DNA of 64,000 nt from CAWGUU01 sp963825765 (GTDB lineage Bacteria; Actinomycetota; Acidimicrobiia; Acidimicrobiales; AC-14). The position numbers and the translations under genes were made by a program. The stretch spans positions 65,571-129,570 of the forward strand of contig CAWGUU010000007.1 of the NCBI GenBank assembly GCA_963825765.1. The letters run 5' to 3'. Positions within the stretch are counted from its first letter, which is position 1. Each line of letters opens with the position of its first letter. The notes beneath the pieces were generated by a model that did not search any database, was not told where the DNA came from, and was given only the letters and a program-made list of their open reading frames with translations. Shown here piece by piece: positions 51,848 to 60,318 of the stretch.

Positions 51848-53380
51848 ATGGTGGCCATGGCCATGCAGGCTCTGGGCTCAACCGATTCGCTTGTTCCCCG
51901 CGCAGAGGCGCGGCGGGTAAGAGCGTCAGACGAGCTGGATGGTCGACGTGGACACCTCGGTCAGTTCTTCACTCCAGCGCCGATCGCCGAGTTGCTGGCG
52001 GGGATGTTCGATCCGGTCGGGGGAGCGGCTCGGATGCTCGATGCCGGAGCGGGCGTGGGTTCGCTGACAGCGGCAGTGGTGGAGCGCGCCAGGGCCGAGC
52101 AGTGGCCCGTCGAGCTGGAGGTCCACGGTGTCGAGGTCGACGAGAACTTGATTCCGCGACTGGAGGAGACATTGCAGGACTGCGAGATGGTGTGTCCTGG
52201 GCTGACATTCGAACTGCACGCCCGTGACTTCATCGCGTGGGGTCCCGAACAGCTCGGTTCAAGCCTTTTCGCCCAGGACCGGGCCTCTTTTGATTTGGCG
52301 GTCCTCAACCCGCCCTACCGAAAGCTCAGCACGGCCTCATGGGAGCGGCGGCGGCTGACCGAGGTAGGAATCGGCTCGACGAACCTCTATTCGGCCTTCG
52401 TCTCCCTGGCCCTACGACTTCTGCGGCCGGGTGGTCAGTTGGTGGGGATCACGCCCCGGAGCTTTTGCAACGGGCCCTACTTCAAAGCGTTCCGCCAGGA
52501 ACTGCTTGAGAGCGCTGCGCTCCGAAGAATCCATGTGCTCGAGTCCCGAGACATGGCCTTCCGTGACGCTGACGTGCTGCAAGAGAACGTCGTCTTCCAC
52601 CTGATCAAGGGTGCCGACCAGGGCGAGGTAGTGATCGCGTCGAGCGATGGCGGGGGAGGATCGGCCCGTGAGCGTGAAGTCCCGTTCTCGGCCGTCGTCC
52701 GGCCAGGTGACCCCAACCTCTTTATTCACATCGTTGCCGACGAGTCGACCAGCGGGGCAGCGAGCCAAGTTGACAGTCTCGCCGGGACGCTCGATCGGAT
52801 CGGCGCGGCCGTCTCAACTGGACGGGTTGTCGATTTTCGCGCTCGGGAGCACCTGCGCATGACAGCGGATAAGGGCACCGTGCCATTGCTCTATCCCCTA
52901 CACCTCCGCGGCGGCCGGGTCCGATGGCCGGCACCAAACGCCAAGAAGGCGAACGCGCTGGTCGTGAGGGACGCAACTCGACGGCTGCTGCTGCCGCGTG
53001 GCAACTACGTGCTCGTCAAGCGGTTCTCCTCGAAGGAGGAACGTCGTCGTATCGTAGCTACTGTGCTCCAGGCGGACGACCTCGACGCTGATCACATCGC
53101 GATCGAGAACCACATCAACGTCTTTCACCACCGCAACGCGGGGATGGCGATTGACTTGGTCTGGGGGATAGCCACCTACCTCAACTCGACGACGGTCGAC
53201 GTGTTCTTCCGCCAATTCAACGGGCATACCCAGGTGAACGCAACTGACCTGCGCTCGCTGCGGTACCCGTCGGTCGATCAGCTCACGGCTCTCGGAATGG
53301 CCGCTCGGGCAGTCGAATACGATCAGGTCGTGATCGACGCTCTCGTCGATCGTTTCGTTCCCGAGCTGGCGCACGTCTGA
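51848..53380 (+). CDS. N6-adenine DNA methyltransferase of a PstI/BsuBI-type R-M system
   Basis: 510 residues from ATG 51848 (ATG 51857/51863 possible). Motif X-like HLGQFFTPAPIAELLAGM precedes motif I MLDAGAGVGSLTAAVV and catalytic motif IV FDLAVLNPPYRKL, the gamma-class order of N6-adenine methylases. The C-terminal half (about 280–510) would be the target-recognition part (NYVLVKRFSSKEERRRIVA, ENHINVFHHRN). Four bases separate it from the endonuclease gene. By homology of the pair the target is probably a CTGCAG-like palindrome, protected by adenine methylation. Confidence 0.9.
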   Translation: MVAMAMQALGSTDSLVPRAEARRVRASDELDGRRGHLGQFFTPAPIAELLAGMFDPVGGAARMLDAGAGVGSLTAAVVERARAEQWPVELEVHGVEVDENLIPRLEETLQDCEMVCPGLTFELHARDFIAWGPEQLGSSLFAQDRASFDLAVLNPPYRKLSTASWERRRLTEVGIGSTNLYSAFVSLALRLLRPGGQLVGITPRSFCNGPYFKAFRQELLESAALRRIHVLESRDMAFRDADVLQENVVFHLIKGADQGEVVIASSDGGGGSAREREVPFSAVVRPGDPNLFIHIVADESTSGAASQVDSLAGTLDRIGAAVSTGRVVDFRAREHLRMTADKGTVPLLYPLHLRGGRVRWPAPNAKKANALVVRDATRRLLLPRGNYVLVKRFSSKEERRRIVATVLQADDLDADHIAIENHINVFHHRNAGMAIDLVWGIATYLNSTTVDVFFRQFNGHTQVNATDLRSLRYPSVDQLTALGMAARAVEYDQVVIDALVDRFVPELAHV

Positions 53381-53384
53381 GCCT

Positions 53385-54320
53385 GTGGCGGCGGTCCAGG
53401 AGGCCATCGACGTTCTCGCCCAGTTGGGTCTTCCGCCAGCGCAGCAGAACGAACGTTCAGCCTTGACGCTGCTCGCCCTTCTTGATCTCACGCCGGCAAA
53501 GTCGTGGTCCGAGGCCACCAACCCCCTCCGGGGAATCACGCCGATGATGAACTTCATGGCGGAGCACTTCGGCCGGCGGTATGCGCCGAACACTCGCGAG
53601 ACCGTTCGGCGACAGTCGATCCACCAGTTCGAAGCCGCGGGGATGATCTTGCGCAATCCGGACGACCCTGACCGAGCAGTGAACAGCGGTAAGACCGTTT
53701 ACCAGGTCTCTGGCTTCGCCCTCGAGCTGTTCCGGTCCTACAACACGGCGGAGTGGCCGAATGCGCTGAAGAACTATGGGCTACAAGTCGAAACGCTGAC
53801 GCATCGGTGGGCAAAGGAACGGCGGCTCAGAAGGATACCCGTCGTATTGCCGGACGGAACGGCGATCACCCTTTCCCCGGGTGGGCAGAACGTGCTCATC
53901 GCGGCGCTGGTACAGGACTTCTGCCCGATGTTCACGCCCGGCGGAAAGGTGATCTATGTCGGCGATGCGGACGAGAAGTTCGCCGTGTTCGACGAGCCGG
54001 CGCTCGCTGCTCTCGGCGTCACGATCGGCGGGCACGGCAAAATGCCAGACCTCGTCGTGCACCATGCCGAGCGCGACTGGCTGGTCCTAGTCGAGGCCGT
54101 AACCAGCCACGGCCCCGTCAACCCGAAGCGTTACGAGGATCTTCAGGCTCTGTTCGCGCTGTCGACGGCTGGCCTTGTCTACGTCACCGCATTCCTGGAT
54201 CGGCGGGCCTTGGCGAAATGGGTAGGCGACATCTCCTGGGAGACCGAGGTCTGGGTGGCTGAGTCACCGACCCACCTGATCCACTTCGACGGCGAGCGGT
54301 TTCTCGGGCCGTATGGCTAG
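53385..54320 (+). CDS. BsuBI/PstI-family type II restriction endonuclease
   Basis: 311 residues from GTG 53385. The N-terminal helical domain (about 1–150) contains SWSEATNPLRGITPMMNFMA and RRYAPNTRETVRRQSIHQFE. The nuclease domain (about 165–311) has GKVIYVGDADEKFAVFDE, then HGKMPDLVVHH and WLVLVEAVTSHGPVNPKR, the PD…(E)XX pattern of this family, and YVTAFLDRRALAKWV. It cleaves unmethylated DNA. Methylase-then-nuclease order in one transcript lets protection precede cutting. The gene appears full-length. Confidence 0.9.
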   Translation: MAAVQEAIDVLAQLGLPPAQQNERSALTLLALLDLTPAKSWSEATNPLRGITPMMNFMAEHFGRRYAPNTRETVRRQSIHQFEAAGMILRNPDDPDRAVNSGKTVYQVSGFALELFRSYNTAEWPNALKNYGLQVETLTHRWAKERRLRRIPVVLPDGTAITLSPGGQNVLIAALVQDFCPMFTPGGKVIYVGDADEKFAVFDEPALAALGVTIGGHGKMPDLVVHHAERDWLVLVEAVTSHGPVNPKRYEDLQALFALSTAGLVYVTAFLDRRALAKWVGDISWETEVWVAESPTHLIHFDGERFLGPYG

Positions 54321-54426
54321 TCTCCGGGACCTAGTTCCCTTGCCGAGACGTTCCCTGTATGGCGCGGATCTGTGGCCCCGGTTGGTGCGCCTGCGCTCCA
54401 GGACCAGTCGACGGAGTCGCCGAAGG

Positions 54427-54475
54427 CCCACCGGCGGGTCCGCCGCAATGCTCCTCGGCTGGCGGGATAGCACCG
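54427..54475 (+). pseudogene. Short remnant of a nucleotidyltransferase gene
   Basis: PTGGSAAMLLGWRDST is encoded here and closely matches LTGGSTAVLLGWRDST of the intact DUF6036-like gene at 60.7 kb, including the GGS nucleotide-binding loop. The frame has no other family sequence and ends in unrelated residues. It lies just behind the restriction enzyme gene. Confidence 0.55.
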
Positions 54476-54515
54476 GGCAGTGGAAGCCCCCATGGCAGTG
54501 CCTGGTCGAGGTGCG

Positions 54516-54905
54516 TCAGGTGCCGGCGGGTTGGAACAGCTCGACGACGTTGCCCGAGGGGTCTTCGAGCAGGATCTGCGAGCCGCCGGGGCCGGTGACG
54601 ATGTCGTTGCGGAAGCTCGCTCCGGCGTCGCGGAGTCGAGCCACCTCGGCGGCGATGTCGGCGACGATGAGGTGGATGCGGTTCCAGCCGCCGGGGCGCG
54701 GCGTGGTGCCGTCGGGCATGGGCCGCCCGGCCGAGCTGGCCGGGCCGCTGAGCAACAGCCGCAGGTTGCCGCGAGTGACGTCTGCGAATGCAGGGGCGAA
54801 ACTCGTGCGCACCTCGAAACCGAGATGCTTGACGTAGAACTCGATCGAGGTTTCCACGTCGTCGACCATGTAGCGGACGTTCACCATCTCGTGAGGTTCC
54901 GTCAT
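54516..54905 (-). CDS. VOC-superfamily (glyoxalase-like) protein
   Basis: 129 residues from ATG 54905. NVRYMVDDVETSIEFYVKHLGF opens the first VOC module; HLIVADIAAEVARLRDAG and ILLEDPSGNVVELFQP form the second, with Glu in VVELF as probable metal ligand. The start overlaps the end of the ArsR–ArsC gene (ATGA, 54902–54905), so it is co-translated with it. In arsenic operons VOC proteins can act on organoarsenicals, an inference from context here. Confidence 0.88.
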   Translation of the reverse strand: MTEPHEMVNVRYMVDDVETSIEFYVKHLGFEVRTSFAPAFADVTRGNLRLLLSGPASSAGRPMPDGTTPRPGGWNRIHLIVADIAAEVARLRDAGASFRNDIVTGPGGSQILLEDPSGNVVELFQPAGT

Positions 54906-55708
54906 GGCTCCTCCGGTGCGTGTCGTCGGGACGGGGTTGTCGGGGCGGTGAGGGTGGCAAGTAGGAACCCGATGCGGGCGTCGAGCTCGGCAGCCGTGTC
55001 CCGGAAGGCCGGGTAGCTCGCCTCGTCGGCGCTGTCGGGGTGGCCGCCGGCGGGGTCGGGAATGCTCCAGTGGATGGTCTCGGGGTGGCCGGGGAACTCG
55101 GGGCAGACCTCGCGCACCCGGTCACACAGGCTGATCACCCGATCGAACCGCTGCTGTGCGAACACGCCCATATGCTTCGAGTGGTGCCCGGCCAGATCGA
55201 TGCCGTGCTCCTCCCGCATTGCCCGCACGGCGTTGGGGTGCAGCGTCTTGGGGTGACTGCCGGCGCTGTGGGCTTCGACCAGTCCACCGGAGCGGGCCCG
55301 CGCCAGGGCTTCGGCCATCTGCGAGCGGGCGCTGTTCCCTGTGCACAGGAACAACAGCCGCGCCTTCACGTCCAATGGCCGGACGCTCGTCGAGCTGGGC
55401 GGGACGAGCCGGAGCCCGGGGTGCAGGGCCGCGCCGGTGGCGGCGAGCAGCCCGCCGACGCGGGTGAGGTCGACGGTGTAATACGCGTCACGGCGGTCGG
55501 CCGAGCTGCGCCGCGCCGAGATCATGTGGGCGGTACGGAGCTTGCCCAGGTGGTAGGAGACGAGGTTCTGGGGCTGCTGCACCAGCCCGGTCAGCTCGTG
55601 CACCGTGCGATCGCTGCGGGCCAGCTCGCCCAGCAGCTGCCACCGCAGCGGATGCCCTGCGAGCTGCAGGAACGCCGTCGAGGTCAGCTCGGCCTGCTGC
55701 GTCTCCAC
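54902..55708 (-). CDS. ArsR-type regulator fused to low-molecular-weight phosphatase/arsenate reductase
   Basis: 268 residues from GTG 55708. Residues about 8–90 are a winged helix (LAGHPLRWQLLGELARSDRT, LVQQPQNLVSYHLGKLRTA, YYTVDL). Residues about 115–255 are an ArsC/LMW-PTP domain with the P-loop LFLCTGNSARSQMAEALARA (CX5R) and SIPDPAGG, the usual acid-loop Asp. Fusions of this kind sense arsenic or antimony and reduce arsenate. No transporter (Acr3/ArsB) gene is nearby in this window. Upstream is a plausible operator at 55720–55745. Confidence 0.9.
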   Translation of the reverse strand: METQQAELTSTAFLQLAGHPLRWQLLGELARSDRTVHELTGLVQQPQNLVSYHLGKLRTAHMISARRSSADRRDAYYTVDLTRVGGLLAATGAALHPGLRLVPPSSTSVRPLDVKARLLFLCTGNSARSQMAEALARARSGGLVEAHSAGSHPKTLHPNAVRAMREEHGIDLAGHHSKHMGVFAQQRFDRVISLCDRVREVCPEFPGHPETIHWSIPDPAGGHPDSADEASYPAFRDTAAELDARIGFLLATLTAPTTPSRRHAPEEP

Positions 55709-55719
55709 AGCGACGATGT

Positions 55720-55745
55720 TACATCAACTGTATTCGATACATCAA
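55720..55745. promoter_or_regulatory. Probable ArsR-type operator/promoter
   Basis: TACATCAA occurs at 55720–55727 and 55738–55745, and between them TGTATTCGATACA (55729–55741) is a near-perfect palindrome (TGTAT/ATACA). It sits 12–37 bases upstream of the ArsR–ArsC GTG in an A/T-rich patch that is unusual here. ArsR-family dimers bind such sites and are released by As(III); autoregulation is inferred. Confidence 0.6.
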
Positions 55746-55804
55746 GTCAGACTGTTGGATCGATCCCCCGCCCCCCGAACATCACACGCCGGAGCGGGAG
55801 CGGG

Positions 55805-56713
55805 CTACTTCCAGACGCGGACGTAGTCGACCTGCATCGTGGCCGGGAAGACCGGGGGCTTGGCCGGGTCGAGTCGGTTGCCGTACACCCCGAGCCCCTG
55901 CGTCAGGGCCAGCATGAAGGGATGATCGAAGGGCTGCGGGGCCACGAGGGGCGGCGCCGGCGTGATCGGCTCGTTCACGCACACCTTGCCGTCGAAGCTG
56001 ATCTTGATCGAGGTGGTCGTCCACTCCAGCACGTAGGAGTGCCAGTCGGAGACCTTCAGCAGGCAGTAGTTGTTGGTCTGCGCAGCCGTGCCCGGCCAGT
56101 AGTGGACGTACGGGATGGCCCGGTCGTTGTAGAGGCTGTACACCTCGGCCACGTCGATCTCGCCCGACAGCGGCCAGGGGCCGTACTTCAGCGCGTTGTC
56201 CGGCCACATCCACAGGGCGCCGTGCAGTCCCTTGGCGGTGGCGGCGGGGAACTTGGCCCGGAACTCGTAGCGGCCGTAGGTCTGGCTCCACTTCGTGTAC
56301 GTGGAGACCATCCCAGCCGTGTACCGGGTGCTGTAGGCCGAGGCCGGCGTGGTGCAGGTGAACGGCGCCGCCTCCTTGCGCACGGAAAGCTTGAGCGTCC
56401 CGCCCGAAACGGCGATGTTGTCGGGATCGTCGACGTAGCAGTCGTCCTGGGAGCCGAACCCGCTGGCGGCCGACGTCTGGGGGACCCACAGGGCACGGTT
56501 GAGCGACGTGCCATTGAAGTTTTCCGCCAGCGTGCACACCCACGGCGTGCCGTTCGCCTTGAGGACCGTGGTGCCGCAAGCGCCGGCCGGGGCCGTGGTG
56601 GTCGTCGCGGCGTCGGCGGGCACGATGGCGGCCAACGTGGCCACGAGAAGAGTCGCCCCGGCCAGTAGGAATCGGCCGCGACCCAGCCTGTTGATCGTCG
56701 AATCAGTGGACAG
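55805..56713 (-). CDS. Secreted glycoside hydrolase family 16 enzyme
   Basis: About 302 residues. A signal peptide (INRLGRGRFLLAGATLLVAT … PADAA) begins right after CTG 56713, which has GAGGGGGG five bases upstream; the nearest canonical start is GTG 56842, which would add 43 odd residues. The catalytic signature is GEIDVAEVYS (ExDxxE), with the two Glu as nucleophile and acid/base. Other GH16 landmarks: FRAKFPAATAKGLHGALWMW, WHSYVLEWTTTSIKISFDGK and MQVDYVRVWK at the end. It probably degrades an extracellular beta-glucan-type polysaccharide. Confidence 0.87.
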   Translation of the reverse strand: MSTDSTINRLGRGRFLLAGATLLVATLAAIVPADAATTTTAPAGACGTTVLKANGTPWVCTLAENFNGTSLNRALWVPQTSAASGFGSQDDCYVDDPDNIAVSGGTLKLSVRKEAAPFTCTTPASAYSTRYTAGMVSTYTKWSQTYGRYEFRAKFPAATAKGLHGALWMWPDNALKYGPWPLSGEIDVAEVYSLYNDRAIPYVHYWPGTAAQTNNYCLLKVSDWHSYVLEWTTTSIKISFDGKVCVNEPITPAPPLVAPQPFDHPFMLALTQGLGVYGNRLDPAKPPVFPATMQVDYVRVWK

Positions 56714-56834
56714 GGCGCCCCCCTCGATACCGCCAGTGAGTACTTGGGATATCGGGCGCTTCGCTCCACGTCTTGAGTGACCGCCCGCAGGGATGCGGAT
56801 CCCGCCTGGTTCGCGGCCCCGACGCCGACAGCGC

Positions 56835-57866
56835 TCAGTCACCGAGCCGGCGCCATCTCCCTTCGATGTACTCCTGAACCCATTGCCCTGAACTCCTCCA
56901 CTGCCCATCGGGACCCCGCGTGGCCTGTAGGCGCCCGCGCCCCGCAGCCGTCCGGAGAGCAGCGGCGCTCAGCTTTGGAGTGGCGAGCGCGGCCAAAGGG
57001 ACGAGCCGAGCCGGCCCTGCAACCGCCGGGACGATGAACTTGTAGAGGTTGTCCAGGATGGCCCGGGCCAGCAATTCCCCGAGTTGCCCGCATTCGCCTC
57101 CGTCCGCCCGCCGCAGTGCCCGCAGGTACTCGGCTCTCTGCCGCTTGTAGATGATCGCGGGTGGGTAGCCGAGCCTGACGAGGGCCAGGTTCAGGAGCAG
57201 CCGCCCCGTCCGTCCGTTGCCGTCGAGGAAGGGTTGGATTCGCTCGAAGTGGGCGTGAACGGCGGCGATCCGCTTGCAGAAGTCCGGCGCCCTGGCCTCG
57301 AGCGCGTTGACTGAAGCCAGCCATGAGGCGGTCTCGGCGGAGACGAGCACCCAGGAAGGCGGAGCCATCCCGCCGGCGAAAGCCTCGATCTCGTGCTCCC
57401 GAAAATTCCCCGGGGCCTCCGTTGGCGTTGCGTCCGGATGGGGGGCGACATCCCAGACAGGAGTCATGGCGGTGCGATGAACCTGCCGAACCTCGGTCAT
57501 CGTGAGGATGCCGTCGTCGTCGCTCCACGCGCCAGGCTGGATGGCCTGTCGGTACACCCAGTCTGCGGCGTTTGCGTAGCCCGTGACCTCCAGGTACTCG
57601 CGTAGCTCCTTCTGACCCACCACCCTTCCTTCGGCCAGCAGCGTCTCGACTTGGGCTCGGACGAGCGTGTTGCCCTCGATGGCGGTCGAGTGATGCGCCT
57701 CCTCGAACCAGATGTCGCGCCAGATGTGACCGGCCTCGAGCGGGTTGGGGAGCCCTCCCATGCGCAGCCAGAGTTCGGCGATCTGCGTGTCGAGCCGGTG
57801 GTAGATCTCTTCCCTGGGAGGGCGGCCCCGCCTCGTGCCGGGTTCGGATGAATTTGTCGCGCTCAT
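56835..57866 (-). CDS. Fic-family (AMPylase-type) protein, class II
   Basis: 343 residues from ATG 57866. The Fic core motif is HAHFERIQPFLDGNGRTGR (HxFx(D/E)GNGRxxR with PF preceding). An N-terminal inhibitory helix motif, HHSTAIEGN, matches the (S/T)xxxE(G/N) of class II Fic proteins, where the Glu blocks ATP positioning. The N-terminal region also has IWRDIWFEEAHHS. It transfers AMP (or removes it) on a target protein. The C-terminus ends with basic helices (RTAAGRGRLQATR). No antitoxin gene is adjacent; regulation would be intramolecular. Confidence 0.92.
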   Translation of the reverse strand: MSATNSSEPGTRRGRPPREEIYHRLDTQIAELWLRMGGLPNPLEAGHIWRDIWFEEAHHSTAIEGNTLVRAQVETLLAEGRVVGQKELREYLEVTGYANAADWVYRQAIQPGAWSDDDGILTMTEVRQVHRTAMTPVWDVAPHPDATPTEAPGNFREHEIEAFAGGMAPPSWVLVSAETASWLASVNALEARAPDFCKRIAAVHAHFERIQPFLDGNGRTGRLLLNLALVRLGYPPAIIYKRQRAEYLRALRRADGGECGQLGELLARAILDNLYKFIVPAVAGPARLVPLAALATPKLSAAALRTAAGRGRLQATRGPDGQWRSSGQWVQEYIEGRWRRLGD

Positions 57867-57873
57867 GGCCTAG

Positions 57874-57937
57874 CCAATCGTACAGAACAAATTCGGCGGA
57901 AGTTGTCGCGCCTGAAGCGCATCGATTGGAACAGAAC
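57874..57937. promoter_or_regulatory. Possible operator upstream of the Fic gene
   Basis: CCAATCG (57874–57880) and CGATTGG (57923–57929) are inverted copies about 50 bases apart, each followed on the plus strand by ACAGAAC (57882–57888 and 57931–57937). The stretch lies within 70 bases of the Fic start in locally AT-richer DNA. Dimer binding or looping is speculative. Confidence 0.35.
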
Positions 57938-58001
57938 CACAGTCGCACTCTTGTAATTCGGGCCGTGAAGGTCAGTTCGGCCCGACGCCGCAACCTGACC
58001 G

Positions 58002-58553
58002 CTACGCCGCCTCGCCGAGGGGCAGCCAACCGTGAGGTTTCTCCCCCGCGCTGTCCATGTACCGGCGGATGGCCTGCTTGGCCCGGTGGAGGCGCGAGGC
58101 GACGGTGCCGGACGGGACGCCCAGGCGGGCGCCGGCTTCGGCGTAGTCGAACCCCCACACCTCGACGAGCACGAACGCCTCCCGTTGCGGCGCGGACAGG
58201 CCGGCGAGCGCATCGGTCAGGCCGGAGCGGGAGACCGATGCGTCGGCGAAGTCGGCTACGACATCCGAGGGTCCCGCGTCGTCCGTGTCGGCGGCGAGGA
58301 CCGGCCGCCGCCGTCGCCGGCGCCACTCGTCGATGCACACGTTGGACGTGATGGTGTACAGCCAGGTTGCCATCGAGGCATCGCCCCGGAAGCGACCGAT
58401 CGAGCGCAGTGCCCGCAGGCATGCCTCCTGCACAGCGTCGTCGGCGGAGTGGTGGTCACCGAGCATGCGAAGGGCGAGGGCGCGCAGGCGCGGCTCGTTC
58501 TCCTTGATCGAGTCGGCCAGAGCGTCACAGGTCAGTTCTCCGTTGCCATCCAT
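58002..58553 (-). CDS. RNA polymerase sigma factor, ECF (sigma-70) family
   Basis: 183 residues from ATG 58553 (GTG 58559 is also close to AGGAGG). Region 2: ALALRMLGDHHSADDAVQEACLRA and FRGDASMATWLYTITSNVC with the basic IDEWRRRRRR. Region 4: LSAPQREAFVLVEVWGFDYAEAGARLGVPSGTVASRLHRAKQAIR. No anti-sigma gene follows; the downstream neighbour is Fic. The divergent secreted protein gene 310 bases away could be a target. Confidence 0.92.
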   Translation of the reverse strand: MDGNGELTCDALADSIKENEPRLRALALRMLGDHHSADDAVQEACLRALRSIGRFRGDASMATWLYTITSNVCIDEWRRRRRRPVLAADTDDAGPSDVVADFADASVSRSGLTDALAGLSAPQREAFVLVEVWGFDYAEAGARLGVPSGTVASRLHRAKQAIRRYMDSAGEKPHGWLPLGEAA

Positions 58554-58864
58554 ACCCACTGCCCCTCCTGGGTTCGTCGGTGGCCCCGCCACCTGTCCGC
58601 CTCAGCGTGCGCTTTCGCAGGCTGGTGGGTAAGGGCCCCCGGCGGGGGTCCTGGCTGGCCGGGGGGGAAGGGTTTCCTCGCCTCCAGGTGAGGTGAGATG
58701 GCCAGTCCGACCGACCAGTCGTGTGAGCCGGGCGGGGACGGTCAAAGGCGTCGCGGGGCCGGCAACCAGCAGACGCTTGGAAGAACGGCGGGACCACCCA
58801 CGTCTGACCCTGATACATGCAGCCGTCGGAATCCGGCTGGACAGAGGACACAGGAGGTTTCGTC

Positions 58865-59788
58865 ATGAACATGAACGTCACCCGAGTCGGGAGGATTCGC
58901 AGGGGCGCCTTCGTAGCAGCGGCCCTCGCCGCCGCGGCCCTCGTGCTGATGGCCGGCCTGGCACCACCTTCCGCGCTCGCCGCCGAAACCACCGAGCCGG
59001 CTTCGGCCCCGCCAATATCCGGGTCGTTGTCGATGACCAGCGATCCCGGCGACTACATCGGTCAGGGGCTCAGTTATGCGTACGACACCGCCGGCGGTGA
59101 CGTCTTCGGCTCGGACAGCAACGGCAACGCCGTGCACATCGCCGTGACAGGTGCGCAGGGGGACTGGTGGTACCTCGACTTCGCCGCTCCTGGCGGAGCC
59201 CAGCTCGCCCCCGGCTCGTACCCCAACGCCACCCGGTACCCGTTCCAGGCTCCGACCGAGCCGGGGCTGAGCGTGTACGGACAAGGCCGGGGGTGCAATC
59301 AGCTCACGGGCAGCTTCGAGGTGCTGGAGGCCTCCTATGGCGCCGACGGCTCCCTCGCGTCCTTCCAGGCGACGTTCGAGCAGCACTGCGAGGGTGAGAA
59401 GCCCGCGCTTCGGGGGTCCGTGCAGTTCGGCCCGCCCCCCCTCCTCGAGATGAAGATGTCCGTCAACCCGACCGGGTCGCTCGACCATTTCAAGGGCACT
59501 GCCATAGTCCGCGGGACGATCTCCTGCTCCCGCCCCGCCCAGGCGCAGGTCCAGGTGACCCTGAGCCAGCAGCGCCACGACAAGTCGGTCTCCGACGGGA
59601 CGTCGAGCCTGGCGGTGGACTGCTCGCCGACCGTGACCTCATGGCAGGCCCCGGTGGTGGCGACCGACGGGCTCATGTTCGCGGTCGGCATGGCGAAGGC
59701 CGACGTGAGCGCGTCCGCGTTCGACACCGAAAACGGCGTGGTCGTCCAGGTCGAATCCAGGTCGGAGGTGGGCTTCCTCTACTTCTGA
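58865..59788 (+). CDS. Secreted protein of unknown function
   Basis: 307 residues from ATG 58865 with AGGAGG seven bases upstream. A strong signal peptide (RIRRGAFVAAALAAAALVLMAGL … ALAAE) precedes a beta-rich mature protein with several aromatic and glycine-rich strands (DWWYLDFAAPGGAQLAPGSY, LTGSFEVLEASYGADGSL) and two Cys pairs (GCNQL/HCEGE, SCSRP/DCSPT). No catalytic motif. Divergent from the ECF sigma gene. Likely an extracellular or wall-associated protein. Confidence 0.75.
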   Translation: MNMNVTRVGRIRRGAFVAAALAAAALVLMAGLAPPSALAAETTEPASAPPISGSLSMTSDPGDYIGQGLSYAYDTAGGDVFGSDSNGNAVHIAVTGAQGDWWYLDFAAPGGAQLAPGSYPNATRYPFQAPTEPGLSVYGQGRGCNQLTGSFEVLEASYGADGSLASFQATFEQHCEGEKPALRGSVQFGPPPLLEMKMSVNPTGSLDHFKGTAIVRGTISCSRPAQAQVQVTLSQQRHDKSVSDGTSSLAVDCSPTVTSWQAPVVATDGLMFAVGMAKADVSASAFDTENGVVVQVESRSEVGFLYF

Positions 59789-59834
59789 GCCACAAGAGCA
59801 GGACGCGGCGAACCTGTACTTCGGGGCACCCGTC

Positions 59835-59863
59835 GAGCCTCCTGGCTGCAAGCCAGGAGGCTC
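59835..59863 (+). terminator. Perfect 13-bp stem hairpin
   Basis: GAGCCTCCTGGCT and AGCCAGGAGGCTC form a perfect stem around a 3-base loop (GCA), 46 bases after the stop of the secreted protein gene. There is no U-run, but stem strength suggests an intrinsic terminator. Confidence 0.7.
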
Positions 59864-59913
59864 GGTCCATTCCCGCCTCGCCGGCCTGTGATCCTTCCTG
59901 AGCTGCAAGTACC

Positions 59914-60195
59914 TTGCCGTTTGGCCCCCTGGCCGGCGACCGATCCCGGGTCGTCGAGGTCGTCGACCTGGTGTTTCAGCACCCGGTCCTGACTACGACG
60001 CGCATCGCGCGATCGCTTGACACGTCCTTACAGAGCGCGCTCAGGTCACGTGCGCCGGCTCGAGTCCGAGGGCGTCGTGGTCGAGGTGCCCGGGATCCGT
60101 GGCCGCTCAAAGTGTGGATGAGTCTGGAGATCTACGGCGTACTCGAACCTGACGCGCCACCGACCTTCTCCGACGACGACGACGACCCTCCGTGA
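59914..60195 (+). pseudogene. Remnant of a Fic-type protein C-terminal winged helix
   Basis: VVEVVDLVFQHPVLTTTRIARSLDTS matches the first helices of the winged-helix domain that ends many Fic proteins. Near 60045 the frame slips; another frame reads HVRRLESEGVVVEVPGIRGR, the expected recognition helix and wing, and near 60110 the first frame resumes with VWMSLEIYGVLEPDAPP. Two compensating slips and the missing Fic domain mark it as a decayed 3' end. It is not a copy of the Fic gene at 56.8 kb, whose C-terminus differs. Confidence 0.55.
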
Positions 60196-60318
60196 CCGGC
60201 GCCTGCCACTCCGTTCGGGCCGGGTGGTTGTCGAGCGACAGCTCCGATCCAGGGACGCGCCGAGAAGCTGTTTTCGCACGATCGAGGGACGAGCTCGACC
60301 GAGCCGCTGCGTGCCCGG

